Notes: generated by a model from the letters alone, not told the origin. Positions 1 through 63,650 are shown, counted from the first letter of the stretch. The stretch: DNA of 64,000 nucleotides from Corticium candelabrum (GCF_963422355.1 NC_085097.1:697501-761500), one strand, 5' to 3'. Numbers and translations: made by a program.

Positions 1-62
1 TGACCGATGATGTGTATGTGTGGCTTCTTTGCTTGTGGAAAGCGTTGATACGGCGACATAAG
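1..62 (+). CDS. possible partial internal exon, unidentified gene
   Basis: From base 3 the sequence is open for 20 codons (residues read TDDVYVWLLC then LWKALIRRHK) and runs directly into a strong GTGAGT donor at 63-68. The exon would begin left of the window. It could be an upstream part of the plus-strand gene whose last exons are proposed at 5321-5359 and 5593-5639. The stretch is short and no family was recognised, so chance is a real possibility. Confidence 0.22.
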
Positions 63-1545
63 GTGAGTGAGAACAAAGACAAGTGAGGAGTGTTAGATGT
101 TCCAACTACACGTGTAGCGTCTGTGGAGGTAACGCCCACTATTTCTAATTGGATTCAACCGATTGTGATCGGATCGCGATCCAGTTGCAAGTGTGGACAG
201 TCCTTAAAATTTGCGACTGACCGACCGACCGTGACTTTTTACTTTATGTACCCAAAATGAAGAATTTTTGGTACGACCTCATGGACAAATTTTTAAAGAT
301 TTATTAGTTGGTCTTGGCCCATCTTAGAAATTCTTTAGTCTTGGAGGTGATCCAGAAATGATGATGTCATAATTTCAAAAGCTTAAAAATAGCTTTTTGA
401 TTTGTGACGTAATTGAACAGCTAACAGCCTAAACACTGTATTAGACAGTTTCATGATGCAACAATCAGCACATTTTCTATCTCAATCATGTATGTACACA
501 TACGTCTGCCTTCATAGTGGGTAAATCAGCTTTTTTTTACTCGGACCACTTGATGCCAATTTAGCATCACACTACAACCTAAAATTCGTATTAGACAGTT
601 TTGCTATGTGAAAGCCTATGTTCTGTCTTAATAGTGTTTTTATATACATACATTTGCCATTATTTTGGGTTATTTAAATCTTTGCAGCTGCATGCATGAG
701 TCTGTTTCTGCTCTATAGCATGTGTGGCTTAGATGAAGTGAATGTTAGGACTGCTTTGGTTTCAGATGTTTAACTGCTGTCATGCCTAGTAGCTCTGACT
801 TCAAGTACTCGAAAGCATTTTGGCTGACAGTGATTGGAGTAAGCACAACTGCTACTGGAGATAAGAGGATCTTTCAATCATTATGACTCATAGCTTCATT
901 AGGTGAATTCAGCAACTGCAGTTTCTTTATTTAAAGGAAGCCAGAAAAGCGTACGGTTTTAGAGCTGTTGCTGTCATTGTGTGTGGTACAGCTAGCAGCA
1001 ATGCAGTCGATTATTGCACACACCGAAATATCAACAGATTCCAGGGTATGTGGTGTGCACTTCACTTGCCTGTTGCAGCAACTGGTCACATTGGAACATT
1101 TGCATCATTGACTACAGCTACCCTTGATACACCTTTTGGTGCTTCTTCTGAAGTGCAGATGTCTGTAAAATTGAAAAACCATTTTGCAATAGCATGTCAT
1201 GTCATCAGCTTGTATTTGACTTCTAGTTGAAATCAGGAGTTTTCCTTCAATTGTATGTTTGCTTTTTTTGAACTGGAGTTTGCATAGGTCACGTTTGATT
1301 TGCAGTTCCCTAGAGCTGCCAGAAATGCTGGAACTCGTGTTTGATGTAATTCTGAAACTGTTCGAACTGATCCCGACATTTCCGTCCAAGGAGTTGGAAT
1401 GGCTAGAACTGACTGAACACGCCTCTTTTCTGCAAAAGTCTTGGAAGTGTGATGGGGCACTATTTGCAGACAGCAATACTGATAGTGTCTTACGCTATCG
1501 CTTCGTTTGAGGAAGATTGGCCATCACAAGGTCAACAAGAGGTGC
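63..1545. other. non-coding stretch, no gene seen
   Basis: AT-rich sequence with short open frames on both strands between about 979 and 1510. These overlap each other and show no recognisable domain or convincing splice pattern. If the left-edge exon is real, this is intron. Confidence 0.5.
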
Positions 1546-1687
1546 TGTTGTCATAGTTTGGTATATTCTGAACACTATGTCTAGGATGCGTCCTCGTGTA
1601 ACACAACAACTCAACTAGTGTAACACAATGCAACTCACCACGCATGCTCAACCTAGGGTCATCTATAGTGTGATGCGTCACTCTACA
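1546..1687 (-). repeat. 3' LTR of the Gypsy-like element
   Basis: Minus strand starts TGTAGAGTGACG and ends CAACA. It matches 4615-4753 over its length with scattered substitutions and small indels, so the insertion is old. Confidence 0.75.
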
Positions 1688-1697
1688 TCTCCTCTCA
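1688..1697 (-). other. polypurine tract
   Basis: TGAGAGGAGA lies immediately 5' of the downstream LTR on the minus strand, the expected place for the plus-strand DNA priming site of an LTR element. Confidence 0.6.
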
Positions 1698-1929
1698 TAA
1701 GTCTAGTCTATTGAAGGGTCTAATGGGGGTTCCTGTTTGAGTCTCGTTAACTCCGAGATGGTGGTTCTGAAACTCCTTCTTTGTTGTTCTCACTCCCTTC
1801 TGCTTTTGGTACTGGTTTCATATGAATTCTGCTCTTCACCTCCCCTTTTGGGGACGACACGATGTAAAACAGTGGAGTACTTGCTTGTGAAACTATAGTT
1901 TCTCTCTGCATTCCTCTGTCAGAAATGAT

Positions 1930-2428
1930 TTATGTATTGGTCCCCTCAGAAAGACCTGGTAGCTCTGTTACTTGATGTCTGAGGTCGAAGTTGCGTTTCT
2001 GGCTCTCCTTGAATACTTTGTCATCTAATTCAAATTGGTGGAGGTATTCCCATTGAGGCTGCAGCTGCTGAATTGTGACTGGGACTGTTGTTCTGAGTTG
2101 CCACCCCATTAGCAGTTCCGATGGAGTGCCCTTGCACCAAGGAAGAGGTGTGGTTCTTTTTTCCAAGAGTGCAAGCTGGGAGTTTTCTGAGCACTTGATC
2201 AATTTCTTCACTGTTTGTACTGTTCTTTACGCAAGTCCATTTCCTTGAGGATAGTGAGGACTGCTCTTGACAAGCCGAAATCCGTATCTCTCTGCCAGCT
2301 GCTTGATTGTTTTATTAGCATATTGAGGACCATTATCACTTCCTAAAATCTCCGGTATGCTATTCCTTGCAAAGCTAACCTTGAGGGCTGCAGCAATGTC
2401 CTCAGATGTAGTAGAAGTCAGGACGTGC
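1930..2428 (-). pseudogene. Gypsy integrase fragment
   Basis: Minus-strand reading gives DIAAALKVSF, EILGSDNGPQYA and KSSPHYPQGNGLAE, the typical Ty3/Gypsy integrase core including the second catalytic Asp (SDNGPQ). A shifted frame continues with KKLIKCSENSQLAL, TPLPWCKGTPSELLMG and LDDKVF, resembling the C-terminal integrase region. The frame break lies near 2211-2227. The zinc-binding N-terminus and first catalytic Asp are missing, so it is dead. The upstream end joins directly to the 2429-2566 repeat. Confidence 0.8.
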
Positions 2429-2566
2429 TCAGAGCTTATTAACATTCTTAGTCTTGTTATAATGACTTTGCGCCTCTCTTCTGTCTCGTATGCGCACCCA
2501 TAACCCCCTAGTCCTCTACAGCTAGTACAACACAACACAACTTTAAACGCAACGGTCTGTTACATG
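2429..2566 (-). repeat. internal ~140-bp repeat, copy A (possible LTR of a nested element)
   Basis: Matches 4302-4445 in direct orientation. The minus strand begins TGTAACAGACC and the match ends near GCTCTGAGCACG. The pair encloses the coiled-coil/gag segment, as LTRs of a nested gag-only element would. Termini were not resolved and no target duplication was seen. Confidence 0.55.
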
Positions 2567-2618
2567 GCTCATCTCCTCAAGAGAAGGTTGTCCCAAGCTT
2601 ATGCGCTAGTGTCCGTTT

Positions 2619-3224
2619 CTAGGTAGTATCCTGCTCTTCCCCGGATGAAGACATCAGTTGTCTGCGATATTGTTGACGCTTCTTCAGCTTAGCTGGCTGC
2701 TTTTCTTCGTTCTTGGCTGCTACTCCCAAATCCCGGTAGGTCTGTGCTCCAGAGACGGATGGTGCCTTTATGAGTTCATAGGTTAACCCTTCCTGTAGCT
2801 GGCCATACAACAGCGCATCCCTTGTGCCTGCAGACAATGATTCTCGACCATAAACTACCTTGAATGCTTGCTCTAGACGACAAATAAAATCTGCCACGCT
2901 CTCCTTTTCACCCTGCACAGTATGTCTGAAGTCTTGTGCTGCCATTGTACGATTAGCTGGTTCTAGCCGTTTGCTTAAGGATGAGACAGCCTCATCCAAG
3001 GTGTTCCGGTCAGACTCCAGAATAAGGTTCCACTTTTGTAGCGCTCGTCCCCATAAATGGCCAGCTAGCTGCAACAGATGTTCTTGCTCTGTCCACTCAT
3101 TCCACATTGATGCCCTCCCCAACGAAGGCAGCCAGTCATCCAGAAGAATCTCTGGATTCTCACTAGTATAGGAATCCACTGGGGGCGCCTTACCCCTACG
3201 GGAATGAACCCGTGAAAGAAGCAA
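2619..3224 (-). pseudogene. Gag-like open frame (201 codons)
   Basis: An uninterrupted frame with residues ENPEILLDDWLPSLGRA, WNEWTEQEHLLQLAGHLWGR, ALQKWNLI and ESVADFICRLEQAFKVVYGR. This pattern (tryptophan-rich 'W-E-EQ--LQLAGHL-G-AL--W' followed by 'F---LE-AF---YG') is that of retrotransposon Gag capsid regions. It ends in a basic segment but has no CCHC zinc knuckle before the stop. It sits between the two internal 140-bp repeats. Retroelement origin is likely; a domesticated host gene is unlikely given the flanking decay. Confidence 0.65.
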
Positions 3225-3349
3225 AGGGTTGAGGATACTTGGGTAGCCGTTTCCTTCATGAGTTGTGGTTTGGCATGCAGCAGATCAGCGAAGAGCACTT
3301 GTTCACCTCTCGTTCTACTTGTGGGTATGGTTGTTATGGCTGGCCGTCC

Positions 3350-4160
3350 TTACACCCAATCCTTCATCTGTTCAAGCTCATCTTCTTTCTGCGCCAAGGT
3401 AGCATCGAACTCACGCAATTGGTTACAGTTCTGCTGCCATAATTCTTGCACACATGTATTCTCCTTCTGAAGCTGACTGTGAAGGGAGTTGTCTGCTTCC
3501 TTCTGCAAGGTTTCGTTCAGGCTTCTAGTCTGCTGCAGGTCTAGGGCACGTTCGATTGGGCTTTTCCAGCCTCTTCCAGAAGAGTCTGGAAGACACACCC
3601 CTCTTTCAACCTCTACCAGCACAGGAGCTGATAGAGGTTGGAAGAGGGGCGTGCTCTTCCAATGAGCAGCAGAGTCAGTAGAGTTGGCTCTTTCGACTAT
3701 AGTGGCAGAACTGTAGAAGTTGGAAGAGGGGCGTGCACATGGAGCCTCTTCTGGAACTTCTGGAAGAGGCTGGAAGAGGCCAATCGAATGCGCCCCTAAC
3801 TTCAACCTGTTGATATCCTGCTCCTCCGAGCGTCAACTTGAGCGTTGGGTTTCGAAACCTCTTCCGGGACTTCTGACTCAACGTCTGAGACATCATACTC
3901 GACTTCCATGAACGTCCCATCTGAGTCTTGTAAGACCAACCTAATGCTGCTGGTCTCTCCAGGACGTGAAATCACTACCTGTACGTTACGGGGATTCGTA
4001 CCCATCTCCATCAGTCGGCCTTCCACCATCTACCTCACCTCATCTAGAGAGCCCGCGGTCGGCAGTTGCAGAGGCGTGGCCACTTGCCTAATGTGCACCG
4101 AAGGTAGTCACCTAGAGTTGAACGGCAGCAATCGCTCGCCCTCTGCCGACATGGCTTACC
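3350..4160 (-). pseudogene. coiled-coil upstream part of the gag-like segment, interrupted
   Basis: Minus-strand frames give an acidic stretch (MEVEYDVSDVESEVPEEV) at about 3850-4029. Beyond the 3541-3800 insertion follows a heptad-rich segment (LDLQQTRSLNETLQKEADN, LAQKEDELEQMKDWV). Both fit the N-terminal region of the gag-like frame at 2619-3224, separated by a stop near 3350 and by the small foldback element. An imperfect run of GACGAGGACA-type units lies at 4180-4212. Confidence 0.45.
3541..3800. mobile_element. small foldback element (MITE-like)
   Basis: The left end CTAGGGCACGTTCGATTGGG is repeated in inverted form at the right end (..CCAATCGAATGCGCCCCTAA). Inverted arms continue inward through CAGCCTCTTCCAGAAG, and the interior carries a further hairpin around AACCTCTA/TAGAGGTT. 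It interrupts the coiled-coil frame. A related end (TGCCCCTAG with CCTCTTCTGGAAGAG) occurs near 32955-32999. Confidence 0.65.
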
Positions 4161-4301
4161 TTACTTCCTCCACAGTTTCAGACGAGGACAGACGAGGACA
4201 GACGAGGACAGAAAGCTAGTAGACTGCCAATGACTGCAACGACGTCCTCTTTGTAATTTTGCTCTGCCAAATCTTGGTGGGACCTCTACTGTAACCTGTG
4301 G

Positions 4302-4445
4302 AACGTGCTCAGAGCTTGTCAACGTTCTTAGTCTTGTTATAACGACTTCACGCCTCTCCTGTCTCACGCATACGCACCCGTAAACCCCCACTCCTCTACT
4401 GCTAGTACAACACTACACAACTTCAACACAACGGTCTGTTACACA
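4302..4445 (-). repeat. internal ~140-bp repeat, copy B
   Basis: Direct-orientation match to 2429-2566. On the minus strand it begins TGTAACAGACC at the point where the first gag fragment (4446-4601) breaks off, consistent with an insertion boundary. Confidence 0.55.
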
Positions 4446-4601
4446 TGCAATATAACAACTACTGACCTGGCGAGGTTTAGTTTCTGTGGGTAGCCCTGAT
4501 GCAATGCGGACTTGCTTGAATGGTTTTTCCCATCTGCACCAGTTTTCGGGTTTATAGAAAAAGTTGAAAGGTTCCGGAAGTTCTAGCCTAATGCTCACCA
4601 T
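4446..4601 (-). pseudogene. Gag N-terminal fragment of the outer LTR element
   Basis: Directly after the putative primer-binding site, the minus strand reads MVSIRLELPEPFNFFYKPEN, WCRWEKPFKQVRIASGLPTE and TKPRQVSS. This matches the 'F-P-NW--W---F--FRIASGL' signature at the start of Ty3/Gypsy Gag. The frame is cut off by the 4302-4445 repeat. Confidence 0.65.
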
Positions 4602-4614
4602 ACTCCTGTCACCA
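4600..4614 (-). other. putative primer-binding site
   Basis: TGGTGACAGGAGTAT follows the ACA end of the 5' LTR on the minus strand. The TGG start complements the CCA end of a tRNA. The tRNA species was not identified. Confidence 0.5.
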
Positions 4615-4753
4615 TGTGGTAGTTTAGTATATTCTGAACACTACGTCTAGGACATGTTCCCGTGTAACATAACACAACTCAACTAGTGTAACACAATGCA
4701 ACCCACCGCACATGCTCAACCTACGTCATCTATATGTGACATGTCACTCTACA
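4615..4753 (-). repeat. 5' LTR of the Gypsy-like element
   Basis: Direct-orientation partner of 1546-1687. Starts TGTAGAGTGACATG and ends CCACA on the minus strand. Confidence 0.75.
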
Positions 4754-5320
4754 GCTGTAGCTGAAAAAAGTTGCTCTGGTAGTCGATGGATCGGTAGCTA
4801 GTATAGCCGTAAAGTAGGTGTTGACATTATTTCGGTTAGCACTTCTGGTTTACAAAGAAGATTTTTTGTTCGATTTACAGTTCTGGTATTGTCAGTTCCA
4901 ACAGTTCCAACATGCCCTCATTTTCAGTTCTAGAACTGCTAATCGAACATGCCTCCAATCTTTCATAGTAGCATTTATGTCAGAAACAGAAATAATTCAA
5001 GACTTTTACTTTAAAACTGACAGAGAATGTAGATGTTCCAATGGCTGTGGTTCTCATGTCATTGGTGTAGCAGTCAGATTGTGAGAAAGCTGTTGGTTTA
5101 AGCAGAATTAGGTAAAGTATTTTGAATATATCAGTTAGACAATACACTTGTTGTCTTCATTATACTGTCATGGCCGTGGTGAAAAAGGTTTGCTCTGCTG
5201 AGCATTTCTTGTAAAGTTGCCACTCCAAGTAGCTAATTTGTGAGAGCGATGGTTTGTTTCCTTGGTAATGAAACTATACTGTACAATAACTACATTATGC
5301 GTTATTTATGGGTTGTGTAG
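4754..5320. other. non-coding stretch, no gene seen
   Basis: AT-rich sequence with an open frame at 4818-5084 that has no recognisable domain. If the plus-strand exons to the right are real, this is intron. Confidence 0.45.
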
Positions 5321-5359
5321 TTGGGGCTGCAAGATTGTTGGAACTATTAATGCTATTAG
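5321..5359 (+). CDS. putative penultimate exon of an unidentified gene
   Basis: Acceptor GGGTTGTGTAG at 5310-5320 and donor GTACGT at 5360-5365 enclose 39 bp in phase 1/1: residues GAARLLELLMLL plus one base. Joined to 5593-5639 the frame stays open and ends at a stop. No protein family was recognised. Support is splice signals and phase agreement only. Confidence 0.3.
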
Positions 5360-5442
5360 GTACGTTGTTGGTGCAATTTTCCTCTGATTCACTCGAAGAA
5401 TGAAGGCTTGACTGGTTACATGTACACACCATTTGGAGATTT

Positions 5443-5577
5443 AGTTGGCAGTCCATTGTTGTGTGTGTAATCTCAGGTAGCCAGATCTTTCCTTTGCTCT
5501 TTAATTAAGGTGGCAGTTCATTGTTGTATGTGTAATCTCAGGTACTAAGTTGGCAGTCCATTATTGTATGTCTATTT
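5443..5577 (+). repeat. three degenerate copies of a ~35-bp unit
   Basis: GTTGGCAGTCCATTGTTGTG with following TGTGTAATCTCAGGTA occurs near 5444-5480, again at 5510-5545, and as a shortened version at 5548-5577. It is local tandem duplication inside the putative last intron of the plus-strand gene. Confidence 0.6.
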
Positions 5578-5592
5578 GTGTTGTGTGTTTAG

Positions 5593-5639
5593 TTTGGGCT
5601 GAGTATGAAAAGGCGATCAAGAAGCAGCAGAACCCGTAG
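5593..5639 (+). CDS. putative terminal exon of an unidentified gene
   Basis: The pyrimidine-poor but TG-rich acceptor TTGTGTGTTTAG (5581-5592) is followed by an open frame WAEYEKAIKKQQNP and a TAG stop at 5637-5639. Phase (two bases, then TGG) matches the single base left by 5321-5359, making a valine. A lysine/glutamine-rich C-terminus is plausible for a real protein but no homologue was recognised. The gene would end 270 bp from the RASSF stop, in convergent arrangement. Confidence 0.35.
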
Positions 5640-5909
5640 AATGAACAGTTTTAACGTTCCCCAACAGATCTAGATTCTGTACGTAATGCTATTGAAGCTC
5701 TATTAAGGACTATGTCAATAATGAAATCTTTTTGTACACTAATTGAACAACTGTAAGCAGCTGGGTTTTAGTATTATGTTAGCTGGATTGGTTTGTTATT
5801 GTGTTTGTCTTTGGTGTTTGTTGATGATATATTGTAATACTGTATTAGCTAAAAGATTCACTTGTGTGATTGACAGACACGCGGAGAAGATATACTGACT
5901 ACTGATTAA

Positions 5910-7621
5910 CTAAACATAGCTACCTTCATCATTCTCCCATGAGCTGCTTTCAAAGAAAGAGACTAATGAATCATGGTCACTTCCTGTGCCTAGACTGTTG
6001 CTGTTGACAGTTACCACATCACTAGCACTGCTGTTCGACTCTTCTGTGTTGAGTGTTTGACCTGATTTGTTGTCACTAATCTGTTTGTTGAGATACTCTA
6101 TGTACTGTTGGCGCTCTTGGATCGACCGCTCCGTCTCTTCCAGTGCTAACCGTGCCTCTTTCATCTAGATTTATTAAATTTGAAGAAAAAACAAACAGTC
6201 AGACTAAATGTTTAATTTGTTAGAACGAAGGAATTCATTTGGAATAGATAAGCGAAGACTTACGAGAATTCTATATAACGTAATACATTGCAATTAATAT
6301 ATTGAAATCTGTATTAAATAGATCAAGCAAACTAAACCAGTGCACCCATAGCTACAGAGAGCTAGATACGATTCTGAACGGAACCAGGGCCGTAAGGAAC
6401 ACATCCAAGTTCCTGAATGGACGAATCGTGGAATTGGATACTTTGACGTTACAGAAACACGTTGTTGCTAAAACTTAACATCAGGAGTTGTGGCAGATCT
6501 AATTAACTAAGCAGCTAGGACTAGGATGATCGTCACAACACAAGAGTCTCTTCAGCAGGGGTATGTGTGTTTTTATCCTTTGGTGGTGCAGAGCAGACCA
6601 TGCAGTGGCATAGCCTGACATGTAGGGGGCAATGCCCTCCAAATTAGCACTATTGCATGCTCCCAAATCTTGCTACACTAGTATTTGCCAAATTGGGCAG
6701 ATCAAGAAGATTGCTTAACTCTAAGTAAGGATCCCTTCAATTAGTAGAGTACTTGTACTGGTAAAGTATTACAAATTAGCTTACCTTCACAGCCTCTTTG
6801 GCATTTGCCTTCATACGCTCCTCTAGTTCATCTTTCAATTGCTTAAGCTTCATATCTATTTCCATTTCGCCAGCAATCCGTTCTAGTGATCGATATTTCC
6901 TCGCTGAAGCCTTCACTTCCGCGAGGAGACGCTTTTCATCTTCTTGGTATCGTGTCAGCTCCTTTTGTTTCATACCCACATCGTCCTTGAGTCGCTCAAT
7001 TTCTCGATCATACGTCTCTTTTTCCTTAGTCTGCACGTCAAGCTGCTGTTCCCACAACCTTAATTCTTCCAGTTCATTCTGTTGTTTGGCAAAGACGGCT
7101 CGAAGATCGAACAAATCCCTTTGTTCTTCGTCGGTGAGATGCAACCTGTCCACTGCATCCTGCAGAAAAGCCAGCTCACGTTCCAAACTTCTTATTTCGC
7201 ACGTCTGATTTTTTAGTTTTCCTTCCTGAACACGAAGTTTCTTTATTTGAAGTTTGCAAGGCAAAACCTTGGAGATGCTATTGCGAAGTCCCTGCCTATA
7301 ACCCCGCCTTGTAAGCCGAGAAGCATTTACATGTGGCAAACAGAGTCCTAGAGGTGCATGTATCTCTTTACGAATTTTCATAACAAATGTCACGTCACTC
7401 TCGTAGTCGCCCCACTCCGCCCGCAGTTCCAAGAGAGACTCGTCAAGACCTACCAGTCGTTCAAAAGTTCGCCAAACTTCGTAAATTCTATAGCTAACGT
7501 CGTCGTAGCGTTTGCCCGTGGCTTGGCATAGTGCACATACAAGCTCGTCACACGTCGTTTCCAATGTAACGCCGCAAACTGTACGCAGATGACCGTCAAC
7601 CATTACGCAAAATTGCTCCAT
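5910..7621 (-). CDS. N-terminal RASSF family protein (RASSF7/8-like), two coding exons
   Basis: Coding exons are 7621-6785 and 6164-5910, joined by a 620-bp intron (donor AAG|GTAAGC, acceptor AAATCTAG|ATG, phase 0), giving about 363 residues. Residues 1-85 form a Ras-association-like ubiquitin fold: MEQFCVMVDGHLRTVCGVTL, then TTCDELVCALCQATGKR, VWRTFERLVG and LRAEWGDYESDVTFVMKI. This is the order and spacing of human RASSF7/8 (VDG---IVCGVT--TTC-EVV-AL; W---ERHL; W-G-----V--ILR). From about residue 120 to 310 the protein is long charged coiled coil (for example LERELAFLQDAVDRLHLTDE and IERLKDDVGMKQKELTRYQE). It continues into exon 2 and ends in a Ser/Asn/acidic tail. The length is close to RASSF7 (about 370). 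The ATG at 7621 is chosen because the RA domain begins at once, as in the family; a further in-frame codon upstream is GTG. N-terminal RASSFs act as scaffolds in cell-junction, growth and cell-division control; the role here is inferred from the family. Confidence 0.85.
6165..6784 (-). other. RASSF intron
   Basis: GTAAGC donor at the 6784 end and CTAG acceptor at the 6165 end. No other feature was seen inside. Confidence 0.8.
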
Positions 7622-8530
7622 AACTTCCACACTGTGACCCACCCTCCAACTGGGTTCGGACACGCCCCTAGAAGCGAAGAGTAGACATCAACGAGAAAAC
7701 TCACAATATATTCTGTTAGCTAAAATTCAACGGCGCGCAAACCTTACATAGAAATAGAAATACAGTACTGAGATCATACTCGCTCCGTTAAACATGTACA
7801 TTAACCACCAACTTGAACTTCAGGTAATGTACATACCTCTCTCCGCGGGCGAGCGTCTACACGAATGTACACACCCTCTCCGCCCACGAGCTAGTTGGCA
7901 CGAGGGCTAGGCGATCGGCGCAGACGACGCTAGGGTGCTACAAAGCCTTTGACACAACACCTCCCGCTAGCCATGAATGCGCAACAGAAGAAAACGCCAA
8001 ACCAAACAACGTCAAGTAGTTATAATCGTAGCTAGCAGGGAAGTCCACTGGAGTACGTAGCTCAGGGTTCCAAAGACAGACTGTGACGTGTAACCGCGAG
8101 AGCCTTTAGAGCATCTAGCCTAACATGCTAGCATCCTAACAGTCTATTATGAGAAGATACGCTGTTCAAGTACGTAAAATCAATTTAGTTCTGCAGCAGG
8201 TTGGGTCTAGATCTAGGACCATGGGTACATGTGCTGAATGCTCTTTGTGCTAGGAGAGACTACATTGACTACTACCTGTCTAGGAAGCTCTTCACTATAG
8301 TCTGAAAACGTTGGAAGAAGGTTGCTACGTATCTTATTTCTAGAAGGTTTTGGGACTTGGCACCTGGACTAGGCACCTGAACTATAGACTAGCTAAGACT
8401 ATAGGAATGAACTCTTGAACTAAACTACTATAGCTCAACCACTATGAGTAACTCTATTTGTTTCTGACACTTCCAGTACACAGAAATTTCACATGCTACT
8501 TGGAAAACCTGCAACGCCACATAATCTAGT
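7622..8530 (-). promoter_or_regulatory. intergenic region between DDB1 stop and RASSF start; likely RASSF promoter/5'UTR and DDB1 3'UTR
   Basis: The part at about 7840-7990 is more GC- and CpG-rich than its surroundings (CTCTCCGCGGGCGAGCG, CGATCGGCGCAGACGACG) and contains a near-duplicate CTCTCCGC..CGAG block. No TATA box or canonical AATAAA poly(A) signal could be placed with confidence. Both genes are on the minus strand, so the region must hold the DDB1 3' end and the RASSF 5' end. Confidence 0.45.
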
Positions 8531-61442
<52,912 letters not shown>

Positions 61443-62569
61443 CTGTAAGTCACAAGTCAAAGGAGGACCAACTTAACCTACAATTCTTGATGGTCAAAGC
61501 ATAATTGACAAATGTGAAGACATTTGCATGATCCACAGAATTTAGTGTACCTCACTCTCTAATGTCAACTCACAATAGAACAGTAAAGAAAGTAGCTATA
61601 ATGACTGTCTTTGTAGACTATGTACACTAACAAATACATTCAATGAGTCTTTTATTAACAGTACTGCTATCGTAATTGAAATGCTACACTTATTGCACCA
61701 CTAGCATTTACACAAAATATCCTATGCATGAACACCCCCAATCAACAGTTACTGTTAGATGTGCTTCACAACTAGCACTACTTCACGAATAGTCCATGGG
61801 TCAAATCGCCAACGTATTCAAGCGCGTTCTCTCTACAGTCCACCAAGCAACTTTTGCTTTCAAATATGATCATTTTGTTTTCTATCTCACAACAACTGGT
61901 GCAGTTTGCTATTGTTACATCTGCTCCTTTTGTATTGTTCTAGACATTACTGTACCTAGTATATTCCATCTATGTTCCTCAAATGACGGAGCAACAATTT
62001 TGTTGCAAATAGCTTTTACATAGCAAACTAATAATATGCGTATGCAACGTCCAAACTCAGTTTATCCTGAGTTGAAGAAAAATGTGAGCTGTCTGCATCA
62101 GAGAGAGACTATATTAAGATCTTTGGGCCAAACACCTAAAAGGTGCTCAGTCATCAGGTAAATCCCGTACTGTTACTAAACGCTGCTCTCATGCTGCTTG
62201 TTAATTGGCAAATAAGTGTCACGGACAAACACTGACCTCGAATAAATGCCGCACATTATTTTGGGTAAATACTATTGTGATTTGATCTAAGACTTAGCTT
62301 TAGAAATATTAATTTCATACACTCAAAGTTTTCATTACACTAATCAATCTTAGCATTCATTTTTGACTCTATACAGTAATCATACATAATAGCCATAAAA
62401 ACTGTGTGGACAAAGGGGCCAGAACCCCAATAATTTCCTGCCTTACATGTTTGACCTCAGACCTGGAAAACTTCTGATACCAATGAATACAGTGTAACTT
62501 TCCTATTGTTAGGGAGTATCTCATAAGTTCACACTTATAACCCAAGGTGCACATGCAGGAATGACCCCT
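61443..62569. other. DDB1 intron (upstream of exon a), no gene seen
   Basis: The next upstream DDB1 exon, expected to contain the conserved 'TCSGAFKEGSLRI' region, was looked for up to the window edge and not found. The intron is therefore probably at least 2.5 kb. Confidence 0.5.
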
Positions 62570-63650
62570 GCATAAATTTTTTTGACGACGCAAACGCTAC
62601 ACTCTCCGGTTCATTCAAATGCACGCCCGCAGAAGTCCTGTGTGGACTATACCTATCGACGTCCTTCGCAACGCTTCTGAAGATTGACGATTTCATGCCG
62701 ACTGAAGCCGCTCTTCATACGCTTGCGTTTCTCTCCAAATTCTGATTGCATTTGCACCAAATCCAACATACACGTTTCCTGCACCAAGCACTACAGGTAG
62801 TGTGCCGATTTCCACTGAAAAACGCGAGAAGAGCAAGATTCAGCACGCGTGTATAGCCATATATGGTTGAGTAAGTAACTGCAAGTGACTTCAAAGATTT
62901 TGCTGCCTGGATGGGATGCTTGATTTCTGTTAATTTTTCATAAATGGATATAATTGCACGAGATACAAGTTTTCATGAGAATTCTGTCCGGCTGCTAATT
63001 ACTCAAAACGACCTACAAATGCATGTAAAAATACTTTAATGAACTAATATTGATAAATTCTCAGACCATTTTGACATTTTTGGAGAGCAACCAGTGAGCT
63101 AATCGAAGATTGAAAACTCACTGCTAATTTTTCGATAGCTACGTAAATTATCATTTGTCTTCAACAGGATAACAAGCTCTCCTCTATATTATAAAATAAT
63201 TAATATTGATGAATTCTCAGACCGCTTCGACGTTTTCGGAGAGCAAACAGTGAGCTAATTCAAGAGATTTGCTTCTAATTTCTTGGTGGTTACATAAATT
63301 ATCATTGTATTCAATGGGATAACGAGTTTCAAACTGATCATGACAAATGGGATATTATCTAATAGGATCCGTAATGGCATATATTCTATATTCTACTTTG
63401 AGATAATCGATCTCAGAACGGGATATCATTGAACGAGATATAACTCTGAATGAAATCCTTCATGAGAATTCTGTCCCGCTGCTAGTTCTCCAGAATGGAG
63501 TACAAATGCATGTGAACAAGATATACTTAATGATAAATTCTCAGGACAGGATACTCATGCAATAACATAAATTTGCAAACAGCATTGTTAAATTAATTAA
63601 CTTATAATAATCTAATCTGCCCGTGTGGAGAACAAGCTAGTGAGCTAGTT
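62570..63650 (+). repeat. dispersed repeat family X, copy 3, with internal repeats
   Basis: Same order of motifs as 38300-39240: GGTTCATTCAAATGCACGCC, GACTGAAGCCGCTCTTCATA, TTGCATTTGCACCAAATCCA. Downstream, the block CATGAGAATTCTGTCC(G/C)GCTGCTA..TCAAAA/CCAGAATG..ACAAATGCATGT occurs twice (about 62975 and 63460). The block GATGAATTCTCAGACC..GGAGAGCAA(A/C)CAGTGAGCTAAT also occurs twice (about 63050 and 63210). Confidence 0.6.

Larger units (their letters stand above)
1546..4753 (-). mobile_element. decayed Ty3/Gypsy-like LTR retrotransposon, probably nested
   Basis: Two similar ~140-bp repeats in direct orientation (1546-1687 and 4615-4753) begin TGTAGAGTGA and end ACA on the minus strand. 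A purine-rich tract (1688-1697) precedes the downstream copy, and the upstream copy is followed by TGGTGACAGG, which has the TGG start of a primer-binding site. Between them are a gag fragment, a separate coiled-coil/gag-like segment and a C-terminal integrase fragment. Protease, reverse transcriptase and RNase H are absent. A second pair of ~140-bp repeats (2429-2566, 4302-4445) brackets the coiled-coil/gag segment, which suggests one element inserted into another. No clear target-site duplication was found. Confidence 0.75.

Noticed and set aside
979..1510. Overlapping open frames on both strands
   Set aside because: Mutually antisense, low complexity, no domain and no convincing splice sites.
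2619..3224. Gag-like 201-codon frame as a domesticated host gene
   Set aside because: It is embedded in a decayed LTR arrangement with interrupted upstream frame and no sign of an independent promoter or introns.
3541..3800. Regular short repeats considered as a CRISPR-like array
   Set aside because: The CCTCTTCCAGAAG motifs are inverted arms of a foldback element, spacing is irregular, and the genome is eukaryotic.
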